Source of the DNA: Terriglobia bacterium
GTDB lineage: Bacteria > Acidobacteriota > Terriglobia > JAIQFV01
DNA length: 64,000 bases
Direction of reading: 5' to 3'
Assembly (NCBI GenBank): GCA_020073085.1
Contig: JAIQFV010000016.1
Location: 46,710 to 110,709, forward strand
Shown: positions 38,838 to 49,074 of the stretch, in pieces
Layout: each line of letters starts with the position of its first letter
Position numbering within the stretch: position 1 is the stretch's first letter
Program-made: the position numbers and the translations under genes
The notes under the pieces: generated by a model
What the model saw: the letters and a program-made list of their open reading frames with translations, nothing else
What the model was told of the DNA's origin: nothing
Database searches by the model: none

Positions 38838-38883
38838 GGCCCGCTTTGAGCGGAACACAATTTGTCACTGTGGAACGGAGCAC

Positions 38884-39513
38884 ATGAAGCGGGGCCGAAA
38901 CCGGGGAATCGCAAAGATCAAGACGCGCAAGGTCGCGGAGGCCAAGCTTCCGACCCGATTGGGACGATTTCGAATCCTGGGGTTTGAATCGTCGGGAGGC
39001 GCGGAATCCGCAGTGGCCCTGATCATCGGACAGCCGCAGCGGGTCCGGGCTCCTCTGGTGAGGATTCATTCGCAGTGTTTGACAGGGGATGTTTTGGGAT
39101 CGCTCCGCTGTGACTGCGGCTGGCAGTTGAAGACCGCGCTGAAACTTATCGCTCGGGAACAATGCGGTGTGTTGATCTATCATCTCCAGGAAGGGCGCGG
39201 CATTGGCCTGCTCAACAAGCTCCTTGCTTATGAACTCCAGGACCAAGGCAGCGACACCGTCGAGGCAAATCAACAGTTGGGGTTTGCGGCGGATGTACGG
39301 GATTATGATATTTGTATCGACATCCTCAAATTGTTGTCCATCAAGCAGGTCCGCCTGCTCTCCAACAATCCCGAGAAGATTGCCGCCCTGGAAAGGAACT
39401 CCATCTCCGTGGTCGAACGGGTCCCCCTGCTTATGAAGCCATCGAAGATGACGCGGAGGTACCTGGCCGTAAAAAAGAAAAAGATGGGCCACCTGCTGGA
39501 GGGAATCACGTAG
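38884..39513 (+). CDS. ribA: GTP cyclohydrolase II
   Basis: First step of riboflavin synthesis from GTP. The 209-residue protein has the Zn-binding cysteines in HSQCLTGDVLGSLRCDCGWQL and the catalytic-region GRGIGLLNKL with VEANQQLGFAADVRDY. It is a stand-alone RibA, without the RibB domain fused in many bacteria. ATG 38884 with GGAG upstream is chosen because a TATAAT lies at 38832, where the earlier ATG 38836 would fall. The start gives 31 basic residues before RLGRFRILGF. Confidence 0.92.
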   Translation: MKRGRNRGIAKIKTRKVAEAKLPTRLGRFRILGFESSGGAESAVALIIGQPQRVRAPLVRIHSQCLTGDVLGSLRCDCGWQLKTALKLIAREQCGVLIYHLQEGRGIGLLNKLLAYELQDQGSDTVEANQQLGFAADVRDYDICIDILKLLSIKQVRLLSNNPEKIAALERNSISVVERVPLLMKPSKMTRRYLAVKKKKMGHLLEGIT

Positions 39514-39598
39514 GGGTAGGGAGTATCCCTGGGAACAACCATCTGCGGGCGGGGGGCCAGGAGAAAACTGGACAGGGTTCAGCGGTGCTCAGGGGATT

Positions 39599-40108
39599 TC
39601 AACTCCCGATTTCACGTTTCATCAGGATAGCATCCTCGGTGGGATTGCTGTAATAATCCTTCCGCCGGCCGACTTCCAGAAATTTTTCCTTCAGGTAGAA
39701 ATCCCGCGCGGGCGCGTTGGAGGGACGAACTTCGAGAAACAGGTTTTGGACCCCCTCTCGGACCGCCCGCAATTCCAAATGATGCAACATCTGGGTACCG
39801 ATCCGGCGTCGCGTACAAGCGGGGTCCACTGCAACGTTGAGGATCTCGGTGTCCGGTGGGGTGACCCTGTAAACTAAGAATCCGACCACCCACTCCTTCA
39901 CGTCGGACTCTTTCTCGATGGCCACCAGTCCTTGGGCATTCTGCCGTCCTCCCGCCACTCCGTAATATACCCCGATGTCCCAGTGCGAAAGCAGCGGCCA
40001 CGCCATTTCGATAGCCTTTACCTGTTCCACATCCCGCCCTTGAAGAGGTCGCAGGAGGATCTCCGGAGAAGACGCCAATGATGACCGCTTGGACTCACGC
40101 TGGCTCAT
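39599..40108 (-). CDS. rimI: Ribosomal-protein alanine N-acetyltransferase (RimI-like GNAT)
   Basis: A GNAT-fold acetyltransferase of 169 residues from ATG 40108. The acetyl-CoA motif is ILNVAVDPACTRRRIGTQML, and the C-terminal APARDFYLKEKFLEVGRRKDYY is typical of RimI. An in-frame ATG at 40252 overlaps the tsaB stop as ATGA, but the added 48 residues look non-coding. GAGAGGTG lies before ATG 40108. RimI following TsaB is a common pairing in bacteria. Confidence 0.87.
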   Translation of the reverse strand: MSQRESKRSSLASSPEILLRPLQGRDVEQVKAIEMAWPLLSHWDIGVYYGVAGGRQNAQGLVAIEKESDVKEWVVGFLVYRVTPPDTEILNVAVDPACTRRRIGTQMLHHLELRAVREGVQNLFLEVRPSNAPARDFYLKEKFLEVGRRKDYYSNPTEDAILMKREIGS

Positions 40109-40248
40109 TGCACGCAACACCTCTCGAGCGCCTGAGAAAGTCTGCCCCTCATGGGCCTCTCCTCCGCCTCTCAAATGGGATTCAGCGCATTGCCTGGAGA
40201 GGTTGGCCATCCGGCATGTCGGGAGTTCCTTCCGGCAAGAACCAACCC

Positions 40249-40935
40249 TCATCCCTTAAACATCATTTCCGCATCGGATCGCCGAATATAATGGATTGAC
40301 ACCTGCTCGCTTGATACCTTCTCGGCCCTTTCAAATTTCCGCGCTGCGAGCCGGGCGACCTGAGGTGCAAGATACCATGAGGTCCTCAAAAAAGACCAGC
40401 CGGAACCCGCGTTGGGCGTGATGTGCGATGAAAACTTGTCCACGTCAGGACCTGCGAATTGACACGGGACTTTGGGTTGGGACGCGAAGAAGGACTCCAC
40501 CTTCATGAGCCGGTCAGGCTCGACCGCTTCCAACTCTCCGTTAGACATCGCGTAGACTCCCGCGTACAACTCGGAACGATGTGCATCCAGGAGTGCAGCA
40601 ATTCGAGGGCTCGGCAAAACCTCGGCTGCCGCGGCCGCGAAGGCTTCGAGGGTGGAAACGGGGATGACCGGCTTCTGATTCATTTCCGCCAGGCCTTTGA
40701 TGGTCGCGACCCCGATGCGCAACCCCGCAAACGACCCGGGACCGGTCGTCACCGCATAAGCCTCGAACTCATTCAATCGCAATTTGAGCTGTCCCGTTAA
40801 AAACCGGACGGCCGCGAACAGCCGAACGGAGTGACTTTCCGTGCTTTCAGTCTCCACACAGCCGAGAAGCACGTCGTCACGGAGGACGGCGACGCTGCCG
40901 GCCTTGCTCGCCGTGTCCACGCTCAAGATAAGCAT
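40249..40935 (-). CDS. tsaB: tRNA threonylcarbamoyladenosine biosynthesis protein TsaB
   Basis: A partner of TsaD in making t6A on tRNA. The 228-residue protein has the ASKHA start MLILSVDTASKAGSVAV, then TGPGSFAGLRIGVATIKGLA and VIPVSTLEAFA, and AALLDAHRSELYAGVY. Start ATG 40935 matches the family; an upstream start at 41067 would add 44 unrelated residues. It is coupled to rimI downstream. Confidence 0.93.
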   Translation of the reverse strand: MLILSVDTASKAGSVAVLRDDVLLGCVETESTESHSVRLFAAVRFLTGQLKLRLNEFEAYAVTTGPGSFAGLRIGVATIKGLAEMNQKPVIPVSTLEAFAAAAAEVLPSPRIAALLDAHRSELYAGVYAMSNGELEAVEPDRLMKVESFFASQPKVPCQFAGPDVDKFSSHITPNAGSGWSFLRTSWYLAPQVARLAARKFERAEKVSSEQVSIHYIRRSDAEMMFKG

Positions 40936-41125
40936 CTTTTCACACCATGCGATCGAATTGACAGTCCAAAATCCGAATACTATACTGGGCCGCGGTAACG
41001 GTTCCGCATCGAGGTACCAGAGCACGAAGATCAGTCCCACAACACTCCATTCTCGACATTCTACCAAACGTGTTATCTCTTCACGAGGGAGATTTTGTCG
41101 GCTGAGGGAGGTCTCAAGCTAGATC

Positions 41126-43750
41126 ATGGACAACCTGACTCCCATGATGCGTCAATACTCGCAAATCAAGCAGGCTCACCCGAACGCCCTGCTGATGTTC
41201 CGCCTGGGGGACTTCTACGAGCTGTTTTTTGAAGACGCCATCATTGCCGCGCGCGAGCTACAGATTGTCCTGACATCCCGCAACCGGGAAAAAGGCGTCC
41301 AGGTTCCCATGTGCGGGGTGCCTTACCATGCCGCCGACAACTACATCGCGAAGCTGATCCAGAAGGGGTATCGAGTCGCTATCTGCGACCAGACCGAAGA
41401 CCCCAAACTGGCAAAGAAACTGGTGCGCCGCGAGGTGACCCGTGTCATCACTCCCGGAACAGTGGTGGACTCCAGCCTCCTCGAACCCTCACAAAACAAT
41501 TATCTCTGCTCTCTTTGCTGCGGTGACCAAATCGTGGGCCTGGCCTGCGCTGACCTTTCCACCGGCGAATTCAAGATTACCGAACTTTCGGGCGATGCGT
41601 GGGAGCAGCAACTCACCGATGAGCTCGAAGGATTGAGCCCGAGCGAAGTCTTATATCCAGCCAGCGCGACGGCTTCGCTGGAGCCGCTTTTGCGCCTGGA
41701 TCATGCCCATCCCGCCCCCACGCCGCTGGATGACTGGATCTTCACAGCAGAGTACGCAGAACGGGTCCTGACTCAACATTTTGGTGTGATGACCCTGGCC
41801 GGGTTTGGCTGTGAGAATTTTCCTTATGCCATTCGCGCTGCGGGTGCCGTCATTCATTACCTCCGTGAAACGCAGCGGGCCGCCCTCTCCCATCTGGTAT
41901 CGCTCTCCAATTACTCCCCGGCGGAGTTCCTGGTACTCGATCAGATCACCCAGCGGAACCTGGAATTGGTGGACCCTCAATTCCCGGAGAACAAGGATGC
42001 CACTCTCCTCCGAACGCTGGACGCCACTTCGACCCCGATGGGCGCCCGCCTTCTGCGAAACTGGATCCTGCACCCCTTACATGATCTCGAGACCATCAAA
42101 GGCCGTTTGCAGGCTGTGGAGGAACTGAAGCATTCGACCATCAATCGCGAAGAGATTCGGAATGACCTCAAGACCATCTGCGATTTGGAGCGGGTGCTGG
42201 GTCGAATCGCCCTGGGCACTGTCATGCCTCGGGAACTGATTGCCCTCAAGAACTCCTTGTTCCATCTCCCCGTGATCAAAACCTTCATTTCCAATTACGG
42301 GTCCCCGCTGATCCGCGACATCCACGGCCGCATCGATCCTCTCGAAGATATCCGGGCCCTGGTCGAATCACAGATCAAGGCGGATCCTCCCCCCACCCTT
42401 TCCGAGGGCGGGATCATTCAGGACGGGGTCGATGAGGAGCTTGACTCCCTACGCCACATCAGCATTAACGGAAAGACCTATATCGCCCAACTGGAGGCCC
42501 GCGAGCGGGCGCGAACCCATATCGGTTCATTGAAGGTCAAGTACAACCAGATTTTCGGCTATTACATCGAGGTGTCCAAAGCGAACCGGGACTCGGTTCC
42601 CGCCGACTACGAGCGGAAGCAGACGCTGGTCAATGCCGAACGGTTTACCACGCCGGAGCTGAAAGAATACGAGGTCAAGGTCCTGAGCGCGGAGGAGCGG
42701 ATCTGCGAACTGGAAAAGGCGCTCTACGAAAAGATCCGCGCCCGGATTGCCGCCGAAGCGAAACGCATTCGCGAGACGGCCCAGGCCCTGGCCGAGTTGG
42801 ACGTTCTGGGCTGCTTTGCGTACCTGGCGAACAAACACCGCTATGTCTCCCCCACTTTCAATGAGGAAGGCGAACTGCTGGTGGTGGCGGGACGTCATCC
42901 GGTGATCGAGCGCCTCTGTGAAAAGCAGCGGCTGGGTGAATTCATCCCCAACGACCTCTACCTCAATTCCTCCACGGATCAAATCATCATCCTGACAGGC
43001 CCCAACATGGGGGGCAAATCAACCTACCTTCGACAGGCGGCCCTCCTCGTTGTCATGGCGCAAATGGGCTCCTTCGTCCCGGCAGAAAAGGCCCTCCTTC
43101 CCCTCGTAGACCGCATCTTCACGCGCATTGGGGCCTCAGACAATCTGGCCCGGGGACGCTCCACGTTCATGGTGGAGATGACCGAAACAGCGGCCATTCT
43201 TCATTCGGCCACACCTCAGAGTCTGATTATTCTCGACGAGGTCGGGCGGGGCACGGCCACTTTCGACGGTCTCTCCATAGCCTGGGCGACCGTTGAATAC
43301 CTTCACCAGAAGTTGAAGTCCAAGACCCTTTTCGCCACCCACTATCACGAATTGACGGAGCTGGGGTCTCTTTTCCCTGGGGTGAAGAACCATCACGTCT
43401 CGGTACGGGAATCCGGACATCAGATCGTGTTTTTGCGCAAGGTGGAAGCGGGTCCGGCGGACAAGAGCTACGGCATCGAGGTGGCGCGATTGGCGGGACT
43501 CCCGCTTCCGGTGGTGGAGCGGGCGCGAGCCATCCTGCACCGTCACGAGCGGCGGGAGCAGGATGTGAGCGACGATCTGCTGTCTCAATCGCTGGGTATG
43601 GGCAACCCCAAGAGGATGACTCAGATTCCTCTGTTTGAGTTCCCCGGCAACGGCGTCCTGGACGCTTTGCGCGAGGTGAAGACGGACGAACTTACGCCCA
43701 TCGAGGCCCTGAATCTCCTGAATGACCTCGTGAAGAAAGTTCGTCCATGA
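41126..43750 (+). CDS. mutS: DNA mismatch repair protein MutS
   Basis: Recognises base mismatches and small loops. The 874-residue MutS1 has the mismatch-binding N-terminus (MMRQYSQIKQAHPNALLMFRLGDFYE with the Phe-x-Glu motif near residue 30). The lever region spans 250-560. The ATPase has Walker A GPNMGGKST at 625-633 and Walker B LIILDEVGRGTATFDG. The C-terminal tail with DVSDDLL and the LDALREVKTDELTPIEALNLL motif is present. It is 56 bases from anmK. Confidence 0.97.
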   Translation: MDNLTPMMRQYSQIKQAHPNALLMFRLGDFYELFFEDAIIAARELQIVLTSRNREKGVQVPMCGVPYHAADNYIAKLIQKGYRVAICDQTEDPKLAKKLVRREVTRVITPGTVVDSSLLEPSQNNYLCSLCCGDQIVGLACADLSTGEFKITELSGDAWEQQLTDELEGLSPSEVLYPASATASLEPLLRLDHAHPAPTPLDDWIFTAEYAERVLTQHFGVMTLAGFGCENFPYAIRAAGAVIHYLRETQRAALSHLVSLSNYSPAEFLVLDQITQRNLELVDPQFPENKDATLLRTLDATSTPMGARLLRNWILHPLHDLETIKGRLQAVEELKHSTINREEIRNDLKTICDLERVLGRIALGTVMPRELIALKNSLFHLPVIKTFISNYGSPLIRDIHGRIDPLEDIRALVESQIKADPPPTLSEGGIIQDGVDEELDSLRHISINGKTYIAQLEARERARTHIGSLKVKYNQIFGYYIEVSKANRDSVPADYERKQTLVNAERFTTPELKEYEVKVLSAEERICELEKALYEKIRARIAAEAKRIRETAQALAELDVLGCFAYLANKHRYVSPTFNEEGELLVVAGRHPVIERLCEKQRLGEFIPNDLYLNSSTDQIIILTGPNMGGKSTYLRQAALLVVMAQMGSFVPAEKALLPLVDRIFTRIGASDNLARGRSTFMVEMTETAAILHSATPQSLIILDEVGRGTATFDGLSIAWATVEYLHQKLKSKTLFATHYHELTELGSLFPGVKNHHVSVRESGHQIVFLRKVEAGPADKSYGIEVARLAGLPLPVVERARAILHRHERREQDVSDDLLSQSLGMGNPKRMTQIPLFEFPGNGVLDALREVKTDELTPIEALNLLNDLVKKVRP

Positions 43751-43806
43751 AATCCTCAACGTCCTTGAACGCACCTGATTTCTTCGCAGGACGAGATCTT
43801 TAGACT

Positions 43807-44961
43807 ATGAGACGAATCATCGGGTTAATGTCTGGAACGTCGGCGGATGGTGTCGATGCGGCCGTGGTGGATGTGTGGGGGAAGGGTCTATCGACCCGGT
43901 TCCGGATGGCCGCCTTTGAATCCATCCCCTATCCCAAGCGGACCCGCCAGCTCATTCTCTCTTTCCTCAATGCCCGCGGGATCACAGTGGCCGAGATCAG
44001 CCAGTTGAATTTTCTGATTGGACACCTCTTCGCCGAGGCCGTCCTGCGCTGCTGCCGCCGTCATCACATTCCCCTGAAGTCCGTCGATCTGGTTGGATCC
44101 CACGGGCAGACGGTCTACCATCAATCCGTCGCTTCTTCCTTTGGCGGCCGCGCAATGACCTCCACCCTGCAATTGGGTGAACCCGCGGTCATCGCGGAAC
44201 GGACCCGGATCACCACGATCTCCGATTTTCGGGTGCGCGACGTCGCCGCCGGAGGCACCGGGGCCCCGTTGGTTCCCTATGTTGATTATCTCCTGCTCCG
44301 GAGCCGGTCGCGGAATCGCGTCGCCTTGAATGTGGGCGGGATCGCCAATCTCACCCTGATTCCCCGAAATTGCCGGCTCTCCGAGCTGCGCGCTTTCGAC
44401 ACCGGCCCCGGGAACATGATGATGGATGCCGCCGTGGCGATCCGCTCCAGGGGCAAACTGAATTTCGATCGCCATGGCGCGCTCGCTTCGCGGGGACGGG
44501 TGATCCCCTCGGCGCTTCAGTGGCTCCTCAAACATCCGTTTTATCGGCGTCGCCCGCCCAAGGCAGCCGGCCGTGAGCAGTTCGGCATCGAATACACCGA
44601 AGCGGCTCTGCGGCGGATGCGATCCGCCCGGGTGGAGGATGTTCTGGCCACCCTGGTTGAGCTGACCGTCCGCACGATCCTCTCGGCGCTGGAAAAATAT
44701 GCCGGACCCTCCGGCCCGATCGACGAATTGATTGTCTCCGGCGGCGGGGCCAGAAATCGTTTTCTGATGTCCCGATTACAGTTTCTCTTGCCGGAGACCA
44801 GGGTGATGACCTCGAGTGAGGTGGGGATTGACCTGGACGCCAAGGAGGCGATTGCTTTCGCCCTCCTGGCCAATGAAACCTGGCACCATCAGCCTGCCAA
44901 TGTCCCTTCGGTCACGGGAGCCCACCATCCCGTCATCCTGGGAAAGATTACACTCGCATGA
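43807..44961 (+). CDS. anmK: Anhydro-N-acetylmuramic acid kinase
   Basis: Recycles peptidoglycan by converting anhydro-MurNAc to MurNAc-6-phosphate. The 384-residue protein has the GLMSGTSADGVDAAVVD start and VGSHGQTVYHQ. NVGGIANLTLIP and FDTGPGNMMMDA follow, and a late SGGGARNRFLM. The stop overlaps the next gene's ATG, so it is co-translated with the oligopeptide-binding protein, which could feed the same recycling pathway. Confidence 0.96.
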   Translation: MRRIIGLMSGTSADGVDAAVVDVWGKGLSTRFRMAAFESIPYPKRTRQLILSFLNARGITVAEISQLNFLIGHLFAEAVLRCCRRHHIPLKSVDLVGSHGQTVYHQSVASSFGGRAMTSTLQLGEPAVIAERTRITTISDFRVRDVAAGGTGAPLVPYVDYLLLRSRSRNRVALNVGGIANLTLIPRNCRLSELRAFDTGPGNMMMDAAVAIRSRGKLNFDRHGALASRGRVIPSALQWLLKHPFYRRRPPKAAGREQFGIEYTEAALRRMRSARVEDVLATLVELTVRTILSALEKYAGPSGPIDELIVSGGGARNRFLMSRLQFLLPETRVMTSSEVGIDLDAKEAIAFALLANETWHHQPANVPSVTGAHHPVILGKITLA

Positions 44962-46553
44962 ACTGGAGATTGCCCTGTCCCTGGTCACGTTTCGCCCGGG
45001 CGCGAATTCTTTTGAAGCCGGGCCTGCTGTGGGGATTCATTCTTTTGAGCGCGCTTGCCGGAATGTATTCATGCAATCATTCCGCTCCCGACCCGCATAC
45101 CCTGGTTTTCCTGTTGGAATCCAGTCCTGTCAGCCTGGATCCTCGCGTGGGCACCGATGCCTTTTCAGAACGCCTGCACCAGCTCCTTTTTAATTCGCTG
45201 GTAAGGAGGGACATTCATGCAGAGCTCAGGCCCGACCTGGCGACTGACTGGGAAACACCCGATCCACTGACCTACGTGTTCCACCTTCGTCCCCTTGTGC
45301 TTTTCCACAACGGCCAGCCTTTGACGTCCCGCGACGTTCGCTACACCTTTGAAAGCATCCTCGACGGAAGGGTGAACACCGTCAAGCGGCGCCAGTACCA
45401 GGTCATCTCTCAGATTCAGACGCCGGACGAACACACCATCGTCTTCAAGCTCAAAGAACCCAATGCCAATTTTCTGTGGCTCCTCTCGCTGGGTGAAATC
45501 GGGATCGTGCCCCGGACGGCCGGGCCGGAATTTGCGAGTCATCCCATTGGCTCCGGTCCGTTCCGGTTTGAAAGCATGCGGGAGGATGAGAATGTTATCT
45601 TGACGCCCAATCCGAGGTATTACGATGGGCCGCCCCGAGTGGGGCGGGTCCTCTTCAAAATCGTCCCCGAGGCCATTGTCCGCGCCCTTGAGATGAGAAG
45701 CGGATCCGCCGATATCGCCTTGAACGAGCTGACGCCCGACATTGTGCACGCCCTGAACTCGGATAAGAAGTTAGTCGTGATCGAGCAGCCGGGAACCACC
45801 TATAAATATCTGGCCTTCAACCTGCAGGATCCCCTTTTGAGGAACCTCAAAGTGCGCCAGGCCATCGCCTATGCCATCGATGTCCCGGCGCTCATCCATT
45901 ACCTGTGGCGCGGGGAGGGAGACCCGGCAACAGGCATCCTGCCGCCAAATGTCTGGGCCTATGAACCCAACGTGAAGCAGTACTCCCGGGATCTGTCGAA
46001 GGCCCGGGCCCTGCTGGACGAGGCCGGGTATCCCGATCCGGACGGCGAGGGGCCGTTGCCCCGCTTCACCCTGACTTACAAGACGTCCACGGAAGAGCTG
46101 TCGCGCTCCGAAGCCGCCGTCATTCAGCAGCAGCTCCGTGAAGTGGGGATCAAGGTCGAAATCCGGTCGTTCGAGTTCGCCACTTTTTACTCTGACATTG
46201 TCCGGGGAAATTTCCAGATGTATTCTTTGCGCTGGATCGGGGATAATTTGAATCCGGATATATTTGATGCCGTGTTCGGATCCTGGAATGTTCCTCCGGA
46301 CGGGAAGAATCGCGGGCACTACAACAACCCCCACGTCGATCAACTGATCCAATGGGCCCGGATCGAGCCGGACCGCGCTGTGCGGAGAAGATACTATTCT
46401 CAGATCCAGTCCATCGTGGCTGAAGATCTACCCTATCTCAGCCTGTGGAACATCCACAATGTGTGCGTGTCAAACCGGAGGGTCAAGAATATCCATCTTT
46501 TCCCCTCTGGAGATTTTGACTTCTTGAAGGAAGTCACTCTTGAAGGGGAATGA
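44958..46553 (+). CDS. Periplasmic oligopeptide-binding protein (ABC solute-binding family 5)
   Basis: A 531-residue exported protein of the DppA/OppA family. The hydrophobic segment at residues 17-33 ends in a lipobox-like AGMYSC, so it is a probable lipoprotein. Family signs: LDPRVGTDAFSERLHQLLFN, HLRPLVLFHNGQPLTSRDV, GSGPFRFES, and KYLAFNLQDPLLRNLKVRQA. No permease or ATPase genes are nearby. Coupling to anmK through an ATGA overlap suggests a role in muropeptide uptake, by inference. Confidence 0.88.
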   Translation: MNWRLPCPWSRFARARILLKPGLLWGFILLSALAGMYSCNHSAPDPHTLVFLLESSPVSLDPRVGTDAFSERLHQLLFNSLVRRDIHAELRPDLATDWETPDPLTYVFHLRPLVLFHNGQPLTSRDVRYTFESILDGRVNTVKRRQYQVISQIQTPDEHTIVFKLKEPNANFLWLLSLGEIGIVPRTAGPEFASHPIGSGPFRFESMREDENVILTPNPRYYDGPPRVGRVLFKIVPEAIVRALEMRSGSADIALNELTPDIVHALNSDKKLVVIEQPGTTYKYLAFNLQDPLLRNLKVRQAIAYAIDVPALIHYLWRGEGDPATGILPPNVWAYEPNVKQYSRDLSKARALLDEAGYPDPDGEGPLPRFTLTYKTSTEELSRSEAAVIQQQLREVGIKVEIRSFEFATFYSDIVRGNFQMYSLRWIGDNLNPDIFDAVFGSWNVPPDGKNRGHYNNPHVDQLIQWARIEPDRAVRRRYYSQIQSIVAEDLPYLSLWNIHNVCVSNRRVKNIHLFPSGDFDFLKEVTLEGE

Positions 46554-47904
46554 GATCAAAAGGAGTATCTTGAAGGCATCCAATCGCACCCCTGGAAACC
46601 TTCTCCGATGGGTCGCCATTATTGTGTGGGCGACGGCCGCGCTCCCGGGCTGGGCCCAGCCCCCCGCGGGTCCCTCCCGCGCCGCGCAGGGAACGCGAAA
46701 AAGCGCCCCCAAACCGATCGACACTCTTCGGAAACAAGCACAGCAGGCCATGGAACGCAAGGACTGTCCCTCGGCGATTGAGCTCTTGAAGAGGATTGTG
46801 GAGATCGATCCGAAGGACGCGGTCGCCTGGTTTGACCTGGGGAACTGCTATGCAGTGACCAACGCCCGCGACGCGGCGATTGCTAGTTTTAAAACTGCCA
46901 TAAAAGTGGACCCGGAACTGGTCGAGGCCGCCGCCAACCTTGGTCTCTTGCTCACCCAGACAGGCCAATTCTCGGAAGCCCTGCCGCACCTTCTGCGGGC
47001 CCTTAAGAAAGAGCCTAACAATTTCAGCCTTCATCTCGCCGCAGGGGTGTGCCTTTTCGACCTCCAGCGTTACGCAGAGGCGATCGGCCAGTATGAGTCC
47101 GCCGTGGCATTGAAACCATCAGACGTTGAGGTCCTCTCCCAACTCGCCCTGGCCTGTCTCAAAAATCACAATTCAAGTCAAGCCCAGCGGATCCTCGAAA
47201 AGATCCTGACGCTGGATCCCGCCAACGAAAAAGCCCATCTCGGGTTGGCGAATCTTGCTCTCGAGTCCAACCATACCGCGGAGGCCATGAAACACCTGAA
47301 GGCAATCCTGGCCCTCCACCCCGACAACCTGGAAGCGCGCGAACAGGTTGCGACGTTGCTCCTGAACCAGAAAGAGTTCGCAGAAGCCGCAGCACAACTG
47401 GAGAACCTCCGGGCGGCTGACCCCAAACGCCAGTCGACGGCCATCAAACTGGCGCACGCGTACGCGGAGCTGAACCAGCCCGATAAGGCGATTCCCCTCT
47501 ATTTGGAACTGCTCGCCCAGGATCCCAACAACTTTGATTTACACTCCAACCTGGGCAAGCTTTACCTGGAGAAGAAAGATCTGGACAAGGCGCAGACGGA
47601 GCTGCGTGCCGCCCTCGCCCTCAAACCCCGCGATCTGGAAACCGCCAAAAACCTCGCTTCTGTATTCCTGCTGCAAGAGCAATATCCTGCGGCCGCAAAT
47701 CTGCTGGAACAAATTGTCCGACTGGAGGGATCCAGTGCGGGAGATTACTTCTTTTTAGCACTATGCTACGATAAAATGCAGATGGTTGAACCAGCTTATA
47801 GCCACTACCAGAAGTTCCTTGAACTGGACCAGGGAAGGAACGATACGCAGGATTTTCAAGCGCGACAGCGAATGAGAATCCTGGAGAAGCGGAGGAAGCA
47901 ATGA
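46540..47904 (+). CDS. Exported TPR protein
   Basis: A 454-residue protein with a signal peptide (LLRWVAIIVWATAALPGWAQ) and about 10-11 tandem TPR units from residue 65 to 440. Examples are AVAWFDLGNCYAVTNARDAAI, LVEAAANLGLLLTQTGQFSEA and FDLHSNLGKLYLEKKDLDKA. It overlaps the previous gene by 14 bases. It probably scaffolds complexes in the periplasm. Confidence 0.85.
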   Translation: MKGNEIKRSILKASNRTPGNLLRWVAIIVWATAALPGWAQPPAGPSRAAQGTRKSAPKPIDTLRKQAQQAMERKDCPSAIELLKRIVEIDPKDAVAWFDLGNCYAVTNARDAAIASFKTAIKVDPELVEAAANLGLLLTQTGQFSEALPHLLRALKKEPNNFSLHLAAGVCLFDLQRYAEAIGQYESAVALKPSDVEVLSQLALACLKNHNSSQAQRILEKILTLDPANEKAHLGLANLALESNHTAEAMKHLKAILALHPDNLEAREQVATLLLNQKEFAEAAAQLENLRAADPKRQSTAIKLAHAYAELNQPDKAIPLYLELLAQDPNNFDLHSNLGKLYLEKKDLDKAQTELRAALALKPRDLETAKNLASVFLLQEQYPAAANLLEQIVRLEGSSAGDYFFLALCYDKMQMVEPAYSHYQKFLELDQGRNDTQDFQARQRMRILEKRRKQ

Positions 47905-48425
47905 GGGGGATTGGCCTGATTCTTCCCCATTGTGAATCGAGAAGGGGGCCGGGGCGTCTCCGCCTGAAGATTTCCTGCGCGGTCCTGGGAATGAGCCTGC
48001 TGCCTCTGCCTCTGCTGCAGGCCGCAGAAAAGAATGCGAACCCGCTCAAACAGATCGAACAGAACGTCAGGCAGGCTGACAACATGCTTGAGGGCGTGGA
48101 CAGAAACCTCCAGGCCAATGAGTATGAGAATGTTCAGACGGGACTGCGCCAGTACAAAGCGATCCTCGACTCGACCGAATCAGATGCCCGGGAGTATCTC
48201 GAGACCCACCGGAAGACTCCCCATCAGTTCAAGGATGCTGAAATTAAACTTCGAAGGCAGTTGCGAAAATTACAGGATCTTCGTCCCGGATTGCCTATCC
48301 CACTGCGGCAGGATCTGGATGCGGTGGTAGAAAGCGCCAACAAACTGCGAAAGCAATTCATGGGCGACCTGTTCAATGTAAAGCCGCCCTCACCACCCCA
48401 TGACGATGCGAAAAAACAGCTCTGA
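47901..48425 (+). CDS. Exported helical protein of unknown function
   Basis: A 174-residue protein, overlapping the previous gene by ATGA. A signal sequence (CAVLGMSLLPLPLLQAAE) is preceded by a basic start of about 25 residues. The rest is mostly helical and charged (NPLKQIEQNVRQADNMLEGV, LRRQLRKLQDLRPGL). No family recognised. It is in the row of secreted genes ending with a metalloprotease. Confidence 0.7.
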   Translation: MRGIGLILPHCESRRGPGRLRLKISCAVLGMSLLPLPLLQAAEKNANPLKQIEQNVRQADNMLEGVDRNLQANEYENVQTGLRQYKAILDSTESDAREYLETHRKTPHQFKDAEIKLRRQLRKLQDLRPGLPIPLRQDLDAVVESANKLRKQFMGDLFNVKPPSPPHDDAKKQL

Positions 48426-49074
48426 CCGTTCAGGAAGGACGCTTCCAAAAAGAGCCCTGCCCCGCCGGGCCGGGGTATCCATGTGCGCCGGTGTGGCCCT
48501 CCTCCTGTCATGGCTAACCCTCAGCACGACCCTCCGGGGCCAGTCTGAACAGAAGGAGTACCTTAGCCCGGCGGAGATCGACCAGATCCGCGAAGCCCAG
48601 GACATTAACGAGCGAGTCCCCCTTTACCTGGATTTTGCAAAAACCCGACTGCTGGCGGCGATGAAGCTAGCGGGTGTCGAGAGTCCGGAGCATGCCGAGG
48701 AGGGCCCCAAAGGGACAAAGAGCCGCCCTGGCTATAAATCCCCGGACGAGAAAAAAGAGCCCGAGAAATCGCTTTCAGATTACCTGGAGGAGTATGACTC
48801 CATCTATGAGGAGATGTTGAGACATCTGGATGAGACGCTGGATCAGGGCGCTGATGCCCGCAAGGCGCTTAGGGCCATCCTCAAGGAATCTCCACTCCAT
48901 CAGTCCTCATTGAAAGCCGTTGAGGCAAAACTGGGGGACGAGTCTCCCAACATCCTTTCGGAAGCCCTGAGTGACACGGCCGATGCCATCGAAGGGTCTC
49001 AAAAAACCCTGCCCGAACAGGAGGAGAAGTTCAAACAGGAGAAGGAACGGCAAAAAGAAAAGCATCGTGAATAG
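48400..49074 (+). CDS. Exported charged protein of unknown function
   Basis: A 224-residue protein with a signal peptide (MCAGVALLLSWLTLSTTLRG) and a charged, largely helical mature part (KEYLSPAEIDQIREAQDINE, SDYLEEYDSIYEEMLRHLDE). It ends in a Lys/Glu-rich coiled tail. It overlaps the previous gene by 26 bases. Not recognised as a named family. The EIDQIREAQD segment recalls periplasmic structural proteins, without proof. Confidence 0.7.
   Translation: MTMRKNSSDRSGRTLPKRALPRRAGVSMCAGVALLLSWLTLSTTLRGQSEQKEYLSPAEIDQIREAQDINERVPLYLDFAKTRLLAAMKLAGVESPEHAEEGPKGTKSRPGYKSPDEKKEPEKSLSDYLEEYDSIYEEMLRHLDETLDQGADARKALRAILKESPLHQSSLKAVEAKLGDESPNILSEALSDTADAIEGSQKTLPEQEEKFKQEKERQKEKHRE

Noticed and set aside
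38836..38883. Earlier ribA start (ATG 38836)
   Set aside because: The ATG lies inside the TATAAT -10 box of a good promoter, so it would not be in the mRNA.
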